Positions 15,918 to 24,811 of a stretch of DNA of 64,000 nt are shown piece by piece (the first letter of the stretch is position 1; the number at the start of each line of letters is the position of its first letter). The stretch covers positions 1 to 64,000 of the forward strand of contig JAFXUZ010000087.1 in the NCBI GenBank assembly GCA_017524725.1, given 5' to 3'. Under the pieces are notes generated by a model, which searched no databases, was not told the origin of the DNA, and worked only from the letters and a program-made list of their open reading frames with translations. The DNA comes from Clostridia bacterium. GTDB taxonomy: Bacteria; Bacillota; Clostridia; Christensenellales; Aristaeellaceae. The position numbers and the translations under genes are program-made.

Positions 15918-17039
15918 ATGGATATTCCTGTTTCCCGGGATACGGTGATGAAGGCGGCACAGGCGCGGCACGCCCTCCACGCGATGGCTGAAATAAGCAT
16001 GCGGGAGGAGGAGACCCGGGCCTTTGTGGCCGCGTACCTGAAGGAAAACACGTCCTTCGGCATTGTTGACAGGGGCTCCTGGCTGTATGCCTTCCGCGAA
16101 AGGGACGTGCCCGGAGACGCGGGGCCTATCGCCTTTGTGGCCGACCTGGACGCCCTGCCCATCGACGAGACCGTTTCCCTGCCCTGGGCTTCGGCCCATC
16201 CCGGCGTATCCCATAAATGCGGACACGACGGACACATGGCGGCGCTTTTGGGCCTGGCCCTTTCGCTGGAGGGACGGCCGCTTCCCCGGGACGTGTACCT
16301 GATCCTGGAACCGGGGGAGGAGATCGGCGCCGGCGGCGAAATGTGCGCGGAGCTGATCAAAGAAAAAAAGATATCGGAGGTGTACGCCTTCCACAACCGC
16401 CCGGGCTATCCCGAAGGCGCGGTGGTGTGCCGGGGCGGACAGATCCAGTGCGCGTCCATGGGGCTGCGCCTGGCGTTCGAAGGCAAAACGTCCCACGCCA
16501 GCGAGAGCGAGGCGGGCAGGAATCCCGCTCCGGCCATGGCCCGCCTGGTGATCGCCATGGAAGACCTCGTCCGCTCCCGGGGCGGGGGCGTATGGTGCAC
16601 CGTGGTGGGGATGAAGGCCGGGGAGGGCGATTTCGGCATCAGTCCCGGCTTCGGCGAGGTCTGCCTGACCCTGCGCGCCGAACGCCAGGAGGATATGGAC
16701 GCCCTGCATGCCTTTGCCGTCCGGACGGCCCGGCGCCTGGCGGAGGAGGACGGGCTGAAGCTTACTGCGGAGGAGAGGGACGTTTTCCCCGAAACGCGCA
16801 ACGACCTTTCTTCAGCGGAAAAGGTCCTCGCCTGTGCCGAGAAAGCGGGCTTTGCCACGATCCGCCCGGACAGGCCCTGGCGCGCCAGCGAGGATTTCGG
16901 ATGGTTTCTTCGCAAATGCCCCGGCGCGATGTTCTATATCGGCTGCGGGGAAGAATGGCCGGCGCTGCATACCGCGGCATATGACTTCAACGACGCCGTC
17001 CTGCAAAAGGCCATAGTGATGTTCCTGTCGCTGATCTGA
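15918..17039 (+). CDS. M20 family metallopeptidase / amidohydrolase
   Basis: 373 residues. The di-metal site is clear: VADLDALPI near 74-82, KCGHDGH at 100-106, catalytic EPGEE at 131-135 and a His near 157 ([13 protein letters not shown]). The C-terminal segment ends in [10 protein letters not shown], with the last metal-binding histidine. This is the M20D group (hippurate hydrolase, N-acetyl amino acid deacylase). It is cytosolic and its substrate is unassigned. It starts 17 bases after the MraY-like gene behind AAAGGGAAAA, so the two are probably cotranscribed; the deacylase could act on cell-wall turnover products, which is inference. Confidence 0.9.
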   Translation: MDIPVSRDTVMKAAQARHALHAMAEISMREEETRAFVAAYLKENTSFGIVDRGSWLYAFRERDVPGDAGPIAFVADLDALPIDETVSLPWASAHPGVSHKCGHDGHMAALLGLALSLEGRPLPRDVYLILEPGEEIGAGGEMCAELIKEKKISEVYAFHNRPGYPEGAVVCRGGQIQCASMGLRLAFEGKTSHASESEAGRNPAPAMARLVIAMEDLVRSRGGGVWCTVVGMKAGEGDFGISPGFGEVCLTLRAERQEDMDALHAFAVRTARRLAEEDGLKLTAEERDVFPETRNDLSSAEKVLACAEKAGFATIRPDRPWRASEDFGWFLRKCPGAMFYIGCGEEWPALHTAAYDFNDAVLQKAIVMFLSLI

Positions 17040-17058
17040 AAGCGGCATACCGCAAATA

Positions 17059-17097
17059 AAAGCAGCCCTGAAAGCGATCCGTTTTCGGGGCTGCTTT
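17059..17097. terminator. Convergent terminator
   Basis: Stem AAAGCAGCCC/GGGCTGCTTT (17059-17068 with 17088-17097) flanked by A's and T's on both sides, between the M20 gene and the convergent M14 gene. It should work in both directions. Confidence 0.85.
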
Positions 17098-17116
17098 ATT
17101 TGGGACTGTATGCCGG

Positions 17117-17920
17117 TCATTGGGCCGGCAACGCGTTTTCCCCGAGCCATCCGGTGACGGCGCGGAAGAGGCGATGGGCCATATCGTCGGCGTACCCGTC
17201 CTTCAAAACGTTGACGTTGCCGTTTTTCAGCGGGTTTGGAAGCTCGATCAGAAGGGCGCCGTCGGTCAGGGTGTCCAGCCACGCGCACAGCATGCCGCCG
17301 CTCTGCCATTTTTCAAAGGGCATGTCAAGGGCGCCTTCGGAGGCGAAATACGCCGCCATGGCCCGGTTCGAGGAATATTTGACCCGGTTGACGTAGCCGT
17401 GTACGTCGGCGGCCCAGCGGGGGGACACGGAAAGGACCAGGTCCCGCAGGGCCCGGGCCTCGCGGGAGGCAAACGGCGCGTCCCCGGTGCGGTTGGCGGC
17501 GGCGGTGCGCCGGACCCATCCCTCGGGAAAATCCCGGTTGATGTCCAGGCCTTCGGCGTTCAGCCGCCCGAAGGACACGTTGGAAGTGCCCTCATACAGC
17601 CCGTCGGGATTGGCGCAGGGCACGATATACACGCCGCAGTCCGCCGGAAGCCCCGGATCGGCGGCGAGCAGGGCGGCCAGCTTTTCGGCAGTCTCCTTCA
17701 AAAGCGCGCCGTCCCGGACGAACCTGTCCTCGTAGCCGTGGACGCCGAAGACCAGGAGGAAGCGGGTTTCCGCGTCCTCCGGTCCCGCCCGCAGGCATAT
17801 AAGGTCCCGTCCCAGGGCGCTTTGGCCGAAAACGAAGGCTTCGGCGGCGGGTCCGTTCGCCCCGGCCCGGGAGGCAAAGAGCAGGCAGAGGAGCAGGACG
17901 GCGCTCAGGATCTTTTTCAT
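17117..17920 (-). CDS. Secreted M14-family zinc carboxypeptidase
   Basis: 267 residues with a signal peptide (KKILSAVLLLCLLFASRAGA). The zinc site HxxE is His61/Glu64 (VHGYED), the third ligand is His174 (AADVHGY) and the catalytic Glu is Glu226 (LLIELPNP). NPDG at 104-107 and LDINRDFP at 125-132 are typical of the MpaA/gamma-D-glutamyl-meso-diaminopimelate peptidase branch. It probably trims peptidoglycan peptides outside the membrane. It lies 19 bases downstream of the alpha-galactosidase gene, an odd partner for a sugar enzyme; this may be simple read-through. Confidence 0.85.
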   Translation of the reverse strand: MKKILSAVLLLCLLFASRAGANGPAAEAFVFGQSALGRDLICLRAGPEDAETRFLLVFGVHGYEDRFVRDGALLKETAEKLAALLAADPGLPADCGVYIVPCANPDGLYEGTSNVSFGRLNAEGLDINRDFPEGWVRRTAAANRTGDAPFASREARALRDLVLSVSPRWAADVHGYVNRVKYSSNRAMAAYFASEGALDMPFEKWQSGGMLCAWLDTLTDGALLIELPNPLKNGNVNVLKDGYADDMAHRLFRAVTGWLGENALPAQ

Positions 17921-17939
17921 TCCGTTCTCCTGTGATGGG

Positions 17940-20114
17940 TCACACCCGCCGGAGGAAAAACTGGCAGGCGCTGTAGTCCCCGCGGGCGGGGGGAACGGGA
18001 ATGCCGCGGAGCATCATCTCGTCCCCGCCGAGGACGAGCCCGGTGTCCTCGTCCCTGTAATCCGCGTCCGGATCCAGGCCCCGCAGCTTCAAAAGGCCTG
18101 GCATCGCGTTGGGGGCGCCGTCCCGGAACACGTGGGTGACCACGGCTTTTTCCCTGTCCGGCGACACGCTCATCCAGGCGCATTCGCCGCTGTCAAAGGG
18201 GCTTTTGAGCCGCAGGAAATCGCCGTAGAGAAGGACGTCCTGCCAGGCGCGGACGCGCTCGTTATAGCGGCGGATATCCGCCTTTTCTTCCTCCGACAGC
18301 TTTGTTGGGTCCAGTTCGTAGCCGAAGGTGCCGCCCATGGCCACCGCGGCCCGGGCGGAAAGGGGGGATACGCGGCCGGTCTGGTGGTTGGGCACCGCGC
18401 TGACGTGGGCGCCCATGCAGGAGGGCGGGAAGACGAGGGATGTGGCGTACTGGATGCCGCAGCGCATCCAGGCGTCGGTGTCGTCGCTGGTCCAGGCCTG
18501 GGGCATCAGGCACATCATGCCCAGGTCGAACCGGCCGCCGCCGCCGGCGCAGCTTTCAAACAGCACCCGCGGGAAGCGGGAGGTGATGTCCCGCATCACC
18601 TCGTACACGCCCAGGATATAGCGGAAGGAGAACTCCTTCATCCTCTCCGGCGGCAGGGTGCAGGTGCCGATCATGTTGATGTTGCGGTTCATGTCCCATT
18701 TGATGTAATCGGCTTCCGCGCGCCCGATGGCGTCCCCGATGGCCTGCTTCACGTAAGCCTTTACGTCCTCCCTGGTCATGTCCAGGACCAGCTGGTGCCG
18801 GTTTTCCACCCGGATGCGGTCCCCGGAATGGATGCACCAGTCGGGATGGCTCCGGTACAGGTCGCTGTCCGGGCTGATCATTTCCGGCTCCACCCACAGG
18901 CCGAACTTCATCCCCATGGCGTGGATCTTCCGGGAAAGTCCCTTCAGCCCCTCCGGCAGCTTCCTCAGGTCGTCCGTCCAGTCCCCCAGGGAGCAGTTGT
19001 CGCTGTCCCGGCGGCCGAACCAGCCGTCGTCAAGCACAAACAGGTCCACCCCGGCCTCCTTCGCGCAGGAGGCGATGGACAAAAGCTTTTCCTCGTTGAA
19101 ATCAAAATAGGTGGCTTCCCAGTTGTTGATCAGGATGGGCCGGGAGGCGCGGGCAAAGGCGCCGGAGGTGATGTGGGAGTGCACCAGGCGGTGGAAGGCG
19201 CGGCTCATCCCGCCCAGGCCCTCGAAGGAATATACCAGATACGCCTCGGGGCAGCGGAAGCATTCGCCGCCTTTCAGCTCCCAGGAGAAATCGAAGGGCT
19301 GGACGCCCATCATCACCCGGGCGGAGGAAAACTGGTCCACGTGGACGTTCGCGAAAAAGCTGCCGCTCCAGCACAGGGCAAAGCCCATGCATTCGCCGCT
19401 GTCCTCGGTGCAGCCGTCCCCGGTCAGGGCCAGGAAGGGGCTGGTCTGCTGGCTGGACGCCCCGCGGACGGTGCCGGTCCCCTGGTCGCCCATCACCAGG
19501 CGCCGGCGGGTCCACTGGCGTTCCCTGGCCCAGGCGCCCTGCAGGGTGACGAGCTCATATCCGCTCCCCTCCAGGTCCAGGCAGAAGGACAGGGCTTTTT
19601 CCAGGGTCACCGGTGTTTTTCCGTTATTGCGGATCACGGCGGAGCGGGCGATCGCATCGCAGTCGTCCCACAGGGTATACAGCAGGTCCACCTCCACGCC
19701 CGTGGGCTCGTCCCGGAGGGTCAGCGTCAGGGTACGGGAGCCTTCGCCCCTGGCCGAGGGCAGGCCGGGCAGGGCCGGTTTTTCATCGCTTACGCTGTGG
19801 CTGAGGTATGTCAGGTCCAGGGCTTCGCTGCCGTCGGAATGGCGGACCTGCAGCATGCCCTCCCGCATGTCCCCGCAGCCGAAGACCGGGCATTCCTGGG
19901 GAAGGCGGTCCAGGGGCGTTTCGTGCATGGTGAAGGCGTCATGGGTGCGGCGGCCCAGGCGCCGGCAGACCAGGTCGTCCCGGACGGTGCGCAGCGCCTT
20001 TCCCCAGTAAAGGTGCAGGGGATATTTTCCGTCTGCCAGGGAGATGATATAGGATACGCGGCCGTTGGTCAGATGGAACAGGCCCGCCGCGGGATCGAAT
20101 GTAACGGATGCCAT
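17940..20114 (-). CDS. Alpha-galactosidase, glycoside hydrolase family 36
   Basis: 724 residues, the normal size for bacterial GH36 enzymes. The nucleophile Asp lies in DYIKWDMNRN (about residue 474) and the acid/base in WTSDDTDAW (about 541). Conserved FVLDDGWFGRRD and GLWVEPEMISPDSDLYR are also present. It has no signal peptide, so it acts inside the cell on imported oligosaccharides, removing alpha-1,6-galactose. Ribosome site TAGGAGGACAC. It is divergent from the LacI-type regulator and near the mannooligosaccharide operon, so its likely substrates are galactosylated mannooligosaccharides, although raffinose-type sugars are possible. Confidence 0.95.
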   Translation of the reverse strand: MASVTFDPAAGLFHLTNGRVSYIISLADGKYPLHLYWGKALRTVRDDLVCRRLGRRTHDAFTMHETPLDRLPQECPVFGCGDMREGMLQVRHSDGSEALDLTYLSHSVSDEKPALPGLPSARGEGSRTLTLTLRDEPTGVEVDLLYTLWDDCDAIARSAVIRNNGKTPVTLEKALSFCLDLEGSGYELVTLQGAWARERQWTRRRLVMGDQGTGTVRGASSQQTSPFLALTGDGCTEDSGECMGFALCWSGSFFANVHVDQFSSARVMMGVQPFDFSWELKGGECFRCPEAYLVYSFEGLGGMSRAFHRLVHSHITSGAFARASRPILINNWEATYFDFNEEKLLSIASCAKEAGVDLFVLDDGWFGRRDSDNCSLGDWTDDLRKLPEGLKGLSRKIHAMGMKFGLWVEPEMISPDSDLYRSHPDWCIHSGDRIRVENRHQLVLDMTREDVKAYVKQAIGDAIGRAEADYIKWDMNRNINMIGTCTLPPERMKEFSFRYILGVYEVMRDITSRFPRVLFESCAGGGGRFDLGMMCLMPQAWTSDDTDAWMRCGIQYATSLVFPPSCMGAHVSAVPNHQTGRVSPLSARAAVAMGGTFGYELDPTKLSEEEKADIRRYNERVRAWQDVLLYGDFLRLKSPFDSGECAWMSVSPDREKAVVTHVFRDGAPNAMPGLLKLRGLDPDADYRDEDTGLVLGGDEMMLRGIPVPPARGDYSACQFFLRRV

Positions 20115-20149
20115 GGCTGTGTCCTCCTAAGGATGGAATGGTAAATACA

Positions 20150-20178
20150 ATAGTAAAAAATCTTTCCGATTTTGTCAA
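20150..20178 (-). promoter_or_regulatory. Alpha-galactosidase promoter
   Basis: On the minus strand: TTGACA (20178-20173), 17-base spacer, TACTAT (20155-20150). Strong match. The AT-rich block 20187-20225 immediately upstream is shared with the divergent regulator promoter and is a natural site for LacI-type control. Confidence 0.85.
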
Positions 20179-20186
20179 GGAGCCGC

Positions 20187-20215
20187 TTTACAACGGTTAA
20201 ATCATATAGTAAAAT
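20187..20215 (+). promoter_or_regulatory. Promoter of the LacI-type regulator
   Basis: TTTACA (20187-20192), 17-base spacer, TAAAAT (20210-20215). AAAATTTTAAGTAA at 20211-20224 resembles AAAATTAAGTAA at 21311-21322 ahead of the mannooligosaccharide operon, a possible common operator. Confidence 0.65.
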
Positions 20216-20274
20216 TTTAAGTAACAAACAGCGGGAACGCATGGCGGCAGGAGCTGAGCGGGAAGGGGAGGCGC

Positions 20275-21288
20275 ATGAAGAAAAAAGTCACAATGAGCGA
20301 TATCGGCGCAGCCCTGGGGGTCAGTACGGTGACCGTTTCCAAAGCCCTGGGCGGCAGGGAAGGCGTCGGGAACGAGATGCGCGGCAGGATCATACGCACC
20401 GCGCGTGAAATGGGCTACGGCACCGCCCGGGCGCAAAGCGCCTCTGACGACCGCGCCGACGCGGCGGCGGTGGGGATACTGACCTGCGAAAGGTTCTTCG
20501 ACAAGGGATCCTTTTACGCCTCCATGTACCGGGAACTGACCGGGGCCATCCTGGAGGAGGGCATGCTCGGGGCGCTGGAGATCGTGACTGCCGGCATGGA
20601 GAAGGACCTGGTCCTGCCTGCCCTGGTGGCGGACAGGCGGGTGAATTCCCTGGTGCTTATGGGGCAGTTCAGCCCCGAATATATGGATCTTCTCTCTTCC
20701 TCCGAACTGAGAAAAGTGTGCCTGGATTTTTACAGCGACCGGGGCGGCTGCGCCGTCGTCAGCGACGGAAGGGGCGGCGCCTGGCAGATCACCCGGCACC
20801 TGATCGGCCTTGGCCACCGGAAGATCGGCTTTGTCGGCTCTTCGACGGCCACGTCCTCCATCACGGACCGGATGTGCGGGTACCTTCGGGCGATGACGGA
20901 GGCGGGGCTCCTGCCCGTGCCCCCGGCGTGGATCATGGAGGACCGGGACGCCGAAGGGAGGTACATTTTCCCGCTCAGGCTCCCCGAAGACCTGCCCACG
21001 GCCTTTGTATGCAACAACGACGATGTGGCCGCCCGGTTGATCCGCCAGCTGAACGATATGGGGATCGCGGTACCGGGGGACGTGTCGGTGACCGGCTTTG
21101 ACGATTATACCCTTTTCCCCTCCCCGGTAAAGCTGACCACTTACCGCCCGGACCGGGAGCGCATGGCGCGGGCCGCCGTCCGCGCGCTGAAGGAACGCCC
21201 GGGGAACGATGATGACGGCACACTCCGCCTGGAGGTGGGCGGACGGATGATCCCGGGCGCTTCCTCCGGACCGGCGAAGGAAAAGTAA
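20275..21288 (+). CDS. LacI family transcriptional regulator
   Basis: 337 residues. The N-terminal helix-turn-helix (TMSDIGAALGVSTVTVSKALGG, residues ~4-25) and the hinge are followed by a periplasmic-binding-protein-like sensor domain ending in SVTGFDDYTLFPSPVKLTTY, the usual LacI/GalR signature. Ribosome site GGGGAGG. Its position between the alpha-galactosidase gene and the mannooligosaccharide operon makes it the probable local regulator of both, with a mannan-derived sugar as effector. That is inferred from context, not from the sensor residues. Confidence 0.92.
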   Translation: MKKKVTMSDIGAALGVSTVTVSKALGGREGVGNEMRGRIIRTAREMGYGTARAQSASDDRADAAAVGILTCERFFDKGSFYASMYRELTGAILEEGMLGALEIVTAGMEKDLVLPALVADRRVNSLVLMGQFSPEYMDLLSSSELRKVCLDFYSDRGGCAVVSDGRGGAWQITRHLIGLGHRKIGFVGSSTATSSITDRMCGYLRAMTEAGLLPVPPAWIMEDRDAEGRYIFPLRLPEDLPTAFVCNNDDVAARLIRQLNDMGIAVPGDVSVTGFDDYTLFPSPVKLTTYRPDRERMARAAVRALKERPGNDDDGTLRLEVGGRMIPGASSGPAKEK

Positions 21289-21328
21289 AATAGATTAAAA
21301 TGTTAATTTAAAAATTAAGTAAAAAATC

Positions 21329-21357
21329 TTGACATCCGGCCGTGCTGGACCTATACT
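21329..21357 (+). promoter_or_regulatory. Promoter of the mannooligosaccharide operon
   Basis: TTGACA (21329-21334), 17-base spacer, TATACT (21352-21357). The AT-rich palindrome-like TTAATTTAAAAATTAA at 21303-21318 lies just upstream and is a candidate regulator site. Confidence 0.85.
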
Positions 21358-21427
21358 GCGTTTATAATTTCATGCCGCGAAAGCGCAAGGCGCGGCGCGG
21401 CGGAGAATTTTTAAGGAGGAGACCGTC

Positions 21428-22453
21428 ATGAGCGTCAGGATTCTCAACACCCCCAGCCTTCCCAATATTCCCTGGCAGGACAAGCCCAAGGATCACCGCG
21501 CCCAGGCGCCGGTGTGGCGCTACAGCGAAAACCCGCTTTTCCCGCGGGAGCCGATCCCCGGCGTGGCCCGCATCTTCAACAGCGCCGTAATGCCCTGGGA
21601 AGGCGGCTATATCGCGGTCCTGAGGGGCGAACAGACCAACGGCGTGCCCTACATCTACCTGGGCCGTTCCTCCGACGGCATCCACTGGACCGTGGACCGG
21701 GACAAGATCCCCTTCAAGGATGAAAACGGCGAGCCCTTCATGCCCTATTACGCCTACGACCCCCGTCTTGTGAAGGTGGACGACACCTATTACGCCATCT
21801 GGTGCCAGGACAACTACGGCGCGGCCATCGGCATGGCCAAAACGAAGGACTTCAAAACCTTCACCCGCCTGGAGAATCCCTATATCCCCTTCAACCGCAA
21901 CGCGGTGCTCTTCCCCCGCAAAATAGACGGGCTGTTCACCCTGTTCTCCCGGCCTTCGGATTCGGGCCATACCCCCTTCGGCGACATCTGGATGAGCCAG
22001 AGCCCGGATATGACCTTCTGGGGCAAACACCGCCATGTGATGTCCCCCAGCGGCAACTGGTGGGAGGGCGTCAAGATCGGCGCCGGGGCGGCCCCCATCG
22101 AGACCAGCGAAGGGTGGCTGCTGTTCTATCACGGTGTGTCCTCCACCTGCAACGGCTTCGTTTATTCCATGGGCGGCGCCATCCTGGACATCGACAAGCC
22201 CAGCAAGGTGAAATACCGCTGCGCCAATTACCTTCTGACCCCCACCGAAAGCTATGAGGAGAGGGGCTTCGTGCCCAACGTGGTGTTCCCCTGCGCGGCG
22301 CTGTCCGACCCGGATACCGGCAGGATCGCCATTTATTACGGCGCGGCGGACACCTATGTGGGCCTGGCCTTCACCACGGTCGACGAGGTGGTGGAGTACA
22401 TCAAGGCCAATTCCAGTGTCAGCGCCGGCGACGCCGAGGAAGGCCGCCGCTGA
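21428..22453 (+). CDS. Beta-1,4-mannooligosaccharide phosphorylase, GH130
   Basis: 341 residues, five-bladed beta-propeller family GH130. The catalytic Asp is probably Asp111 in YYAYDPRLVKVDD. Phosphate-binding and substrate residues conserved in the group are visible in RNAVLFPRKIDGLF, SPSGNWWEGVKIGAGAAPIET and GWLLFYHGVS. Compared with the second GH130 in the operon it is shorter and lacks the N-terminal helical extension, matching subfamily 2 enzymes that release mannose-1-phosphate from beta-1,4-mannooligosaccharides. Ribosome site AAGGAGGAG. It is the first gene of the operon. Confidence 0.9.
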   Translation: MSVRILNTPSLPNIPWQDKPKDHRAQAPVWRYSENPLFPREPIPGVARIFNSAVMPWEGGYIAVLRGEQTNGVPYIYLGRSSDGIHWTVDRDKIPFKDENGEPFMPYYAYDPRLVKVDDTYYAIWCQDNYGAAIGMAKTKDFKTFTRLENPYIPFNRNAVLFPRKIDGLFTLFSRPSDSGHTPFGDIWMSQSPDMTFWGKHRHVMSPSGNWWEGVKIGAGAAPIETSEGWLLFYHGVSSTCNGFVYSMGGAILDIDKPSKVKYRCANYLLTPTESYEERGFVPNVVFPCAALSDPDTGRIAIYYGAADTYVGLAFTTVDEVVEYIKANSSVSAGDAEEGRR

Positions 22454-22460
22454 GGAATGG

Positions 22461-22530
22461 AGCGGAAAACAGCCGGCGGAAGCGGAAAACGGAAGCGGAA
22501 AACGGAAGCGGAAAACGGAAGCGGAAAAAA
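22461..22530 (+). repeat. 13-base purine-rich tandem repeat before the esterase gene
   Basis: The unit AGCGGAAAACGGA occurs four times with period 13 at 22481, 22494, 22507 and 22520 (last unit altered), with a partial unit at 22461. It fills the gap between the first GH130 gene and the esterase, ending a few bases before the esterase's own GGAGG at 22532. Confidence 0.85.
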
Positions 22531-22544
22531 CGGAGGCGGTTTGA

Positions 22545-23573
22545 ATGGTCATCCTGGACCCCGCGAAGGACGAAAGGATTTTGCGCCTGGGACGCACAGG
22601 CGAAAAGAAGGACCCTTTCCCGATGCACTGGACGGGGAGCGGGGTCGAGCTTAAGACGGCCTGCGTTTCACTGGACGTCAGGCTGAAAGCCGAATATCTT
22701 TCCCAGGCCCCCTGGGCCGCCGTCCTTGTGGACGGCGCGCCCGTGGGGCGCTTCTGCGTTGCCCGGGGAGAGGAATGGTACCACGCGCTCCTGGGCATGG
22801 ACCCGGCGGTGACCCACGAGGTATCCATCCTCCGGGACAGCCAGCCGGTCCCCGGGGACGGGGGTTCCCTCCTTATGACCGCCCTGAGGCTGGAGGGGGA
22901 GGTATTCCCGGCGGAAAAGCCTAAAATGAACGTCGGCCTGATCGGCGACAGTCTGACGGTCGGCGAGGGGTGCCTGGGTCCGGTCGACGCCTGGGAATGG
23001 AAAACCGTATGGATGAGCGGGGCCCTCACCTGGGGGGCCGCGCTGCGCCGCGCCTTCTCATGCCGGACCCGGGCCCTGTGCCTGGGCGGCTGGGGCGTGT
23101 ATTCCAGCTGGGACGGGCTCCTGTCCGGCGCCATCCCGAAGATCTATAACAGCGTTTGCGCCCCGGAGGGGGAGGACGGGGAGTTCGACTTTTCCGCCGA
23201 TCCCCTGGACGCCGTGGTCATCAACCTGGGCACCAACGACATGTCGGCCCTGCGCTCCCTTCCGGAAAAGGAGCGCCCGGCTTTCGAAAAGGCCATGGAG
23301 GACGCTGCGGCCGCATTTATCCTGGAGGTCCGTAAAAAGGAGCCCCGGGCGGCGATCCTGTGGGCCTACGGGCTGTGCGGGGACGAAGGCGCGGACATCT
23401 TCGAAAGGGCCGTGGAAAGGGCGAGGGCGGCGGGAGCCCCCTGCGGATTTGTCCGGCTTGAACCGTTCGGCCGGGGGGAGGCCGGTTCCCGGGGACATCC
23501 GGGCCCTACCGTCCAGGCGGCGGCGGGACTGAAGACCGCAAAAGCGCTTGAAACGCTGATGGAAGGGGCCTGA
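22545..23573 (+). CDS. SGNH/GDSL esterase, carbohydrate esterase family 2-like
   Basis: 342 residues. Residues 1-125 form a beta-sandwich-like N-domain; the SGNH domain follows with nucleophile Ser136 (LIGDSLTVGEG), Gly near 181 (GGWGVYSSW), Asn231 (LGTNDM) and His318 (SRGHPGP). This two-domain order is that of CE2 deacetylases. No signal peptide is present, so it works on imported sugars. In a mannan operon the likely job is removing O-acetyl groups from mannooligosaccharides so that the phosphorylases can act. The start ATG follows GGAGG by eight bases and is preceded by a tandem repeat. Confidence 0.85.
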   Translation: MVILDPAKDERILRLGRTGEKKDPFPMHWTGSGVELKTACVSLDVRLKAEYLSQAPWAAVLVDGAPVGRFCVARGEEWYHALLGMDPAVTHEVSILRDSQPVPGDGGSLLMTALRLEGEVFPAEKPKMNVGLIGDSLTVGEGCLGPVDAWEWKTVWMSGALTWGAALRRAFSCRTRALCLGGWGVYSSWDGLLSGAIPKIYNSVCAPEGEDGEFDFSADPLDAVVINLGTNDMSALRSLPEKERPAFEKAMEDAAAAFILEVRKKEPRAAILWAYGLCGDEGADIFERAVERARAAGAPCGFVRLEPFGRGEAGSRGHPGPTVQAAAGLKTAKALETLMEGA

Positions 23574-23620
23574 GGGGGCGCGACCTGGCGCACAAAAAAC
23601 GGACGAAAGGGTTGAAAAAC

Positions 23621-24811
23621 ATGAACGGGAAAACGGGCATGCGCCGGGAAATGGAGGAGCACCTGAAAAAGGTGATCCTTCCTTTCTGGGAGGGGCTGGC
23701 CGATGAAAAAAACGGCGGTTACACAGGCTTTGTGGACTTTGACTTGAACAGGGATGAAAACGCCGTGAAGGGCTGCATCCTGCACAGCAGGATCCTGTGG
23801 TTTTTTTCCACGGCCATGCGCGTCCTGGAGGACGAAAGCCTCCGTCCCTACGCCGACAGGGCGTACCGGGCGCTCCTTGGGATGCGAGATAAGGAAAACG
23901 GCGGGGTCTTCTGGTCGGTGACGGCGGATTTCAGGCCCTTTGACACCACCAAGCACACCTACTGCCAGGCCTTTGCCATCTATGGGCTGTCGGCTTACGC
24001 CTTGGCGACAGGCAGCGGGGAAGCGCTGGAGGAGGCCTTTAAACTGTTTGACGTTATCGAAGGCCGCTGCAGGGACGAAAAAGGATACCTTGAGGCTTTC
24101 AAAAAGGATTTCAGCCCCGAAAGCAACGAAAAGCTTTCCGAAAACGGCGTCAGCGCCTCCCGGACCATGAACACCCTGCTGCATGTCACCGAGGGCTATA
24201 CCGAACTGTACCGGGCCACGGGGGACGAAAGGGTGCGCAAATGCCTCCTTGAACAGCTGGACATCTGGGAAAGGCACATGTACAACCCGGCGCTTTCCCG
24301 GCAGGAGGTTTTCTTCGGCCCGGATTATCAGACACTGATCGACCTGACAAGCTACGGCCACGACATCGAGACCAGCTGGCTCCTGGACCATACCCTGGAC
24401 GTCCTGGGGGACGAAGGGGTGACAAAACGCCTGCGCCCGAAGCTTGAGAGCCTGGCGGAGGCGGTGGCCGCGGAGGCCTTTGTGCCGGGAAAGGGCACCG
24501 CCAACGAAAAGGAGCGGGGAAAGGTCGACAAAAAGCGCGTCTGGTGGGTGCAGGCGGAATCCTGTCTGGGATACCTCAACGCCTGGCGGCACGGCATGGG
24601 TGAAAAATACCTGGATGCCGCCAGGGACCAGTGGGATTTTATCCTCACCCGGGTGTGGGACCGCCGTGAGGGCGGGGAATGGTTCTGGTATGTTACGGAA
24701 GACGGGGAGCCGGCTGCGGAAAAACCCATCGTTGAACCATGGAAATGTCCTTATCACAACGGCAGGATGACCCTTGAGGTGATCGGCAGGAGGGAATATG
24801 AAAACATATAA
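23621..24811 (+). CDS. AGE-family epimerase, probable cellobiose (mannobiose) 2-epimerase
   Basis: 396 residues, (alpha/alpha)6-barrel N-acylglucosamine/cellobiose 2-epimerase family. Catalytic-site histidines occur in [33 protein letters not shown] and the C-terminal [24 protein letters not shown] is also typical. Between two GH130 genes its likely reaction is beta-1,4-mannobiose to mannosylglucose. The ATG at 23621 is chosen over the in-frame TTG at 23612 because AAAGGG is well spaced only for the ATG. The 3' end overlaps the next gene by 14 bases. Confidence 0.9.
   Translation: MNGKTGMRREMEEHLKKVILPFWEGLADEKNGGYTGFVDFDLNRDENAVKGCILHSRILWFFSTAMRVLEDESLRPYADRAYRALLGMRDKENGGVFWSVTADFRPFDTTKHTYCQAFAIYGLSAYALATGSGEALEEAFKLFDVIEGRCRDEKGYLEAFKKDFSPESNEKLSENGVSASRTMNTLLHVTEGYTELYRATGDERVRKCLLEQLDIWERHMYNPALSRQEVFFGPDYQTLIDLTSYGHDIETSWLLDHTLDVLGDEGVTKRLRPKLESLAEAVAAEAFVPGKGTANEKERGKVDKKRVWWVQAESCLGYLNAWRHGMGEKYLDAARDQWDFILTRVWDRREGGEWFWYVTEDGEPAAEKPIVEPWKCPYHNGRMTLEVIGRREYENI

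Noticed and set aside
14350..15960. 536-codon minus-strand frame across the MraY-like gene
   Set aside because: Only its last 146 codons (from 14790) are real, as dUTPase. The rest is antisense to the membrane transferase and shows no family similarity.
20187..20201. A classic LacI/CcpA operator palindrome (TTTACAACGGTTAAA)
   Set aside because: It has the central CG but the two halves do not mirror each other; it is better explained as part of the regulator's -35 region.
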